DNA from: Anoxybacteroides voinovskiense
GTDB lineage: Bacteria > Bacillota > Bacilli > Bacillales > Anoxybacillaceae
Assembly (NCBI RefSeq): GCF_014196205.1
Contig: NZ_JACIDE010000018.1
Span: 1 to 64,000, forward strand
DNA length: 64,000 nucleotides
Direction: 5' to 3'
The notes under the pieces are model-generated. The model was not told where the DNA came from. It ran no database searches and saw only the letters and a list, made by a program, of their open reading frames with translations. Each line of letters begins with the position of its first letter. The stretch's first letter is position 1. This document shows, piece after piece, positions 62,089 to 64,000 of this stretch. Position numbers and translations under genes: made by a program.

Positions 62089-62119
62089 GGCTGAGGTTTT
62101 ACCACTAAACTACACCCGC
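62089..62119 (-). pseudogene. tRNA-Gly 5' fragment 1
   Basis: Nucleotides 1-31 of tRNA-Gly (TCC), identical to the intact gene, up to the anticodon loop; continues with a copy of its 5' flank. Confidence 0.9.
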
Positions 62120-62164
62120 ATATAGCACACTGCTATTACTTCTATTTCTGCGACGCATTTTCCA

Positions 62165-62245
62165 TGCCTCTTCCTCTACTAGCTGATTCAAAGATGTTGC
62201 ATGCGTCGAGGCAACTCGTCGCTTATTCGACGATGTATCGCTCGT
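62165..62245. repeat. 81-bp tRNA-associated element, copy B
   Basis: One base differs from copy A (ATGTATC versus ATGCATC). Confidence 0.85.
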
Positions 62246-62276
62246 GGCTGAGGTTTTACCACTAAACTACACCCGC
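62246..62276 (-). pseudogene. tRNA-Gly 5' fragment 2
   Basis: The same 31-nt tRNA-Gly 5' fragment, after copy B. Confidence 0.9.
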
Positions 62277-62347
62277 ATATTTGCAAAAAAGGTCAAATTT
62301 TGTCGAGAAAAAATTAAAATAAAAAACAGGTATTCCCTGTTACAAAA

Positions 62348-62435
<88 letters not shown>

Positions 62436-62520
62436 AAGTAATATTAACTAACGACATAAATTATTATATCAATATTCATCTTAAAAGTCAATATTTTTGA
62501 TATAAAGACCTGCAACATAA

Positions 62521-62594
<74 letters not shown>

Positions 62595-62599
62595 GAGAG

Positions 62600-62671
62600 A
62601 GCGGAAGACGGGACTCGAACCCGCGACCCCCACCTTGGCAAGGTGGTGTTCTACCACTGAACTACTTCCGC
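62600..62671 (-). tRNA. tRNA-Gly (GCC)
   Basis: Anticodon loop with GCC, acceptor GCGGAAG/CTTCCGC; CCA not encoded. Confidence 0.95.
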
Positions 62672-62674
62672 ATA

Positions 62675-62749
62675 TGGCTGGGGTAGCTGGATTCGAACCA
62701 ACGCATCACGGAGTCAAAGTCCGTTGCCTTACCGCTTGGCTATACCCCA
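62675..62749 (-). tRNA. tRNA-Gln (TTG)
   Basis: Anticodon loop with TTG, acceptor TGGGGTA/TACCCCA, encoded CCA. Confidence 0.95.
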
Positions 62750-62770
62750 ATGAATGTACTATGCAGCTAA

Positions 62771-62847
62771 TGGGGCGACTAGTGGGAATCGAACCCACGA
62801 ATGCCAGAGCCACAATCTGGTGCGTTAACCACTTCGCCATAGCCGCC
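62771..62847 (-). tRNA. tRNA-His (GTG)
   Basis: Extra 5' G pairing with the discriminator C, anticodon GTG, encoded CCA. Confidence 0.95.
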
Positions 62848-62852
62848 ATAAA

Positions 62853-62923
62853 CAGGGGCAGTAGGAATCGAACCCACACCGGAGGTTTTGGAGACCTCTG
62901 TTCTACCATTAAACTATGCCCCT
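62853..62923 (-). tRNA. tRNA-Trp (CCA)
   Basis: Anticodon loop CTCCAAA, acceptor AGGGGCA/TGCCCCT; 3' CCA not encoded. Confidence 0.95.
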
Positions 62924-62926
62924 AAA

Positions 62927-63011
62927 TGGTGGAGGGGGACGGATTCGAACCGCCGAACCCACAGGGAGCGGATTTACAGTCCGCCGCGTTTGGCCACTTC
63001 GCTACCCCTCC
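62927..63011 (-). tRNA. tRNA-Tyr (GTA)
   Basis: Long variable arm, anticodon loop CTGTAAA, encoded CCA. Confidence 0.95.
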
Positions 63012-63025
63012 ATTTATATAAATGA

Positions 63026-63098
63026 TGCCGACTGCAGGACTTGAACCCGCAACCTACTGATTACGATTCAGTTGCTCTACCAATTGAGCTAAGTCGGC
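63026..63098 (-). tRNA. tRNA-Thr (CGT)
   Basis: Anticodon loop ATCGTAA, acceptor GCCGACT/AGTCGGC; CCA not encoded. Its first 24 nt are duplicated at 63219-63242. Confidence 0.93.
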
Positions 63099-63137
63099 AT
63101 TATTACAACCAACCGCTCTATACATAGCTACATTTTG

Positions 63138-63218
63138 TGCCTCTTCCTCTGCTAGCTAATTCAAAGGCGCTAAATGCGTCGAGGCAACTCGCCGTTAATT
63201 CATTGATGTATCGCTCGT
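63138..63218. repeat. 81-bp tRNA-associated element, copy C
   Basis: Same length and ends as A and B (TGCCTCTTCCTC ... TCGCTCGT) with scattered changes; followed by a tRNA-Thr 5' copy. Confidence 0.82.
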
Positions 63219-63242
63219 CTCTACCAATTGAACTAAGTCGGC
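63219..63242 (-). pseudogene. tRNA-Thr 5' fragment
   Basis: Nucleotides 1-24 of tRNA-Thr with one change (C to T in the D arm); its own 5' flank is also a diverged copy of the intact gene's flank. Confidence 0.88.
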
Positions 63243-63321
63243 ACTATACAACTAACTGTTCTACACAAAGGTTGCATTCTCACTTAGCTTGTAAAGCATT
63301 CATCGTTTTTTACATAAAAAA

Positions 63322-63397
63322 TGGTGGCTCGGGACGGAATCGAACCGCCGACACAAGGATTTTCAGTCCTTTGCTCTACCGACTGAGCTACCGAGCC
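63322..63397 (-). tRNA. tRNA-Phe (GAA)
   Basis: Anticodon loop CTGAAAA, acceptor GGCTCGG/CCGAGCC, encoded CCA. Confidence 0.96.
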
Positions 63398-63451
63398 ATT
63401 ATATAATATTCACTATTTACTCATTTTCTTCGTTGTACTGCTTCCCGACTG

Positions 63452-63532
63452 TGCCTCTTCCTCTGGTAGTTAATTCGGGGATGGTGCATGCATTGAGGCA
63501 ACTCGTAGCGGATTCACCAATGTTTTGCTCAT
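63452..63532. repeat. 81-bp tRNA-associated element, copy D
   Basis: Most diverged of the five full copies; ends TTGCTCAT. Followed by GCTACCGTTCC, an eroded copy of the first 11 nt of tRNA-Phe. Confidence 0.78.
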
Positions 63533-63544
63533 GGCTACCGTTCC
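63533..63544 (-). pseudogene. tRNA-Phe 5' fragment (eroded)
   Basis: GGAACGGTAGC on the minus strand versus GGCTCGGTAGC in the intact tRNA-Phe. Confidence 0.55.
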
Positions 63545-63567
63545 ATTACAAAAATCTAAATATATAA

Positions 63568-63643
63568 TGGCGGTCCCGACGGGACTCGAACCCGCGATCT
63601 CCTGCGTGACAGGCAGGCATGTTAACCACTACACTACGGGACC
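63568..63643 (-). tRNA. tRNA-Asp (GTC)
   Basis: Anticodon loop CTGTCAC, acceptor GGTCCCG/CGGGACC, encoded CCA. Confidence 0.96.
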
Positions 63644-63645
63644 AT

Positions 63646-63723
<78 letters not shown>

Positions 63724-63770
63724 ATGATAAAAGATAAACAAAATTTTTACTATGCTCTATGTTTCTTTGC

Positions 63771-63851
63771 TGCCTCTTCCTCTACTAGCCATTTCGAGGA
63801 TGTTTGATGCGTCGAGGCAACTCGTAGCAAATTCACAGATGTGTTGCTCGT
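63771..63851. repeat. 81-bp tRNA-associated element, copy E
   Basis: TGCCTCTTCCTC ... TTGCTCGT, 81 bp. Followed by a copy of the first 13 nt of tRNA-fMet. Confidence 0.82.
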
Positions 63852-63852
63852 T

Positions 63853-63865
63853 GCTCCACCCCGCG
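63853..63865 (-). pseudogene. tRNA-fMet 5' fragment
   Basis: CGCGGGGTGGAGC on the minus strand, identical to nucleotides 1-13 of the intact initiator tRNA; its 5' flank resembles the intact gene's flank. Confidence 0.82.
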
Positions 63866-63912
63866 ATGATAAATAAGAAAATAATTGGTTTCTATGCTCC
63901 ATGCTCTTTTGG

Positions 63913-63993
63913 CCGTCCCGCTCTCAGCATGCCTATTCAAGCTGTGGCTCGAGCGGTACGCTGTAGATTTTTCACGGAAGCTTATTCGATCGT
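63913..63993. repeat. diverged relative of the 81-bp element, copy F
   Basis: Occupies the same relative place and is followed by CTCCAC, the start of another tRNA-fMet fragment cut by the window end. The match to copies A-E is limited to the last ~15 bp, so assignment is tentative. Confidence 0.35.
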
Positions 63994-64000
63994 GCTCCAC

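Overview
The window reads as a chromosomal segment of a moderately thermophilic Bacillaceae bacterium, most like Anoxybacillus or Geobacillus. This rests on synteny with Bacillus subtilis blocks (yhcT-yhcU-yhcV-pgcA; yugP-yugS; dctP-dctB-dctS-dctR; queG-yhbB-trmL-prkA-yhbH; a trnD-like tRNA cluster), strong Shine-Dalgarno sites, frequent TTG/GTG starts and moderate GC. No species call is certain from sequence alone.

Layout. (1) 1-18352 is host core: phosphoglucomutase, a CBS protein, a CcpA-controlled oligo-1,6-glucosidase, the disulfide pair bdbC and a thioredoxin-like partner, yhcU/yhcT, yugS/yugP, an aldo/keto reductase, uppP, a quinone-stress pair (WrbA-like and pirin) behind an MhqR-like operator, and a C4-dicarboxylate uptake and sensing locus. 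(2) 18499-55687 is a complete-looking 37.2-kb siphovirus prophage. The late genes run on the minus strand: HNH, terminase, portal, protease, capsid, head-tail joining, tail, holin and amidase. Beyond lysis lie accessory genes and an FtsK-like/replication-relaxation module. The early region holds a DnaD-type replication protein, dUTPase, Rha, ArpU and many small genes. A divergent cI/cro switch, ImmA and a large serine integrase sit at the right end. (3) 55688-61873 is host again: yhbH, prkA, trmL, yhbB, queG. (4) 61888-64000 is a tRNA cluster on the minus strand (12 intact tRNAs) interspersed with an unusual 81-bp repeat.

Main discoveries. The prophage sits inside the sporulation-associated gene yhbH. 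The two ends share a 13-bp core. The phage carries a homologous replacement 3' end, so the lysogen still encodes a full-length YhbH whose last 47 residues are viral; the displaced host 3' end, with its own terminator, lies 37 kb away. Joining the two phage ends gives a near-perfect 48-bp palindrome, as expected of a serine-integrase attP.

In the tRNA cluster, an element of exactly 81 bp occurs five times. Each copy is followed by a copy of the 5' part of the neighbouring tRNA plus, in several cases, its flank. I do not recognise this element from any family.

Other signals include a 22-bp iteron array inside the replication gene, 11-bp phased repeats at a probable late promoter, a CCCAAAC frameshift site in the tail chaperone, four cI-type operators, and a structured non-coding stretch in the early region.
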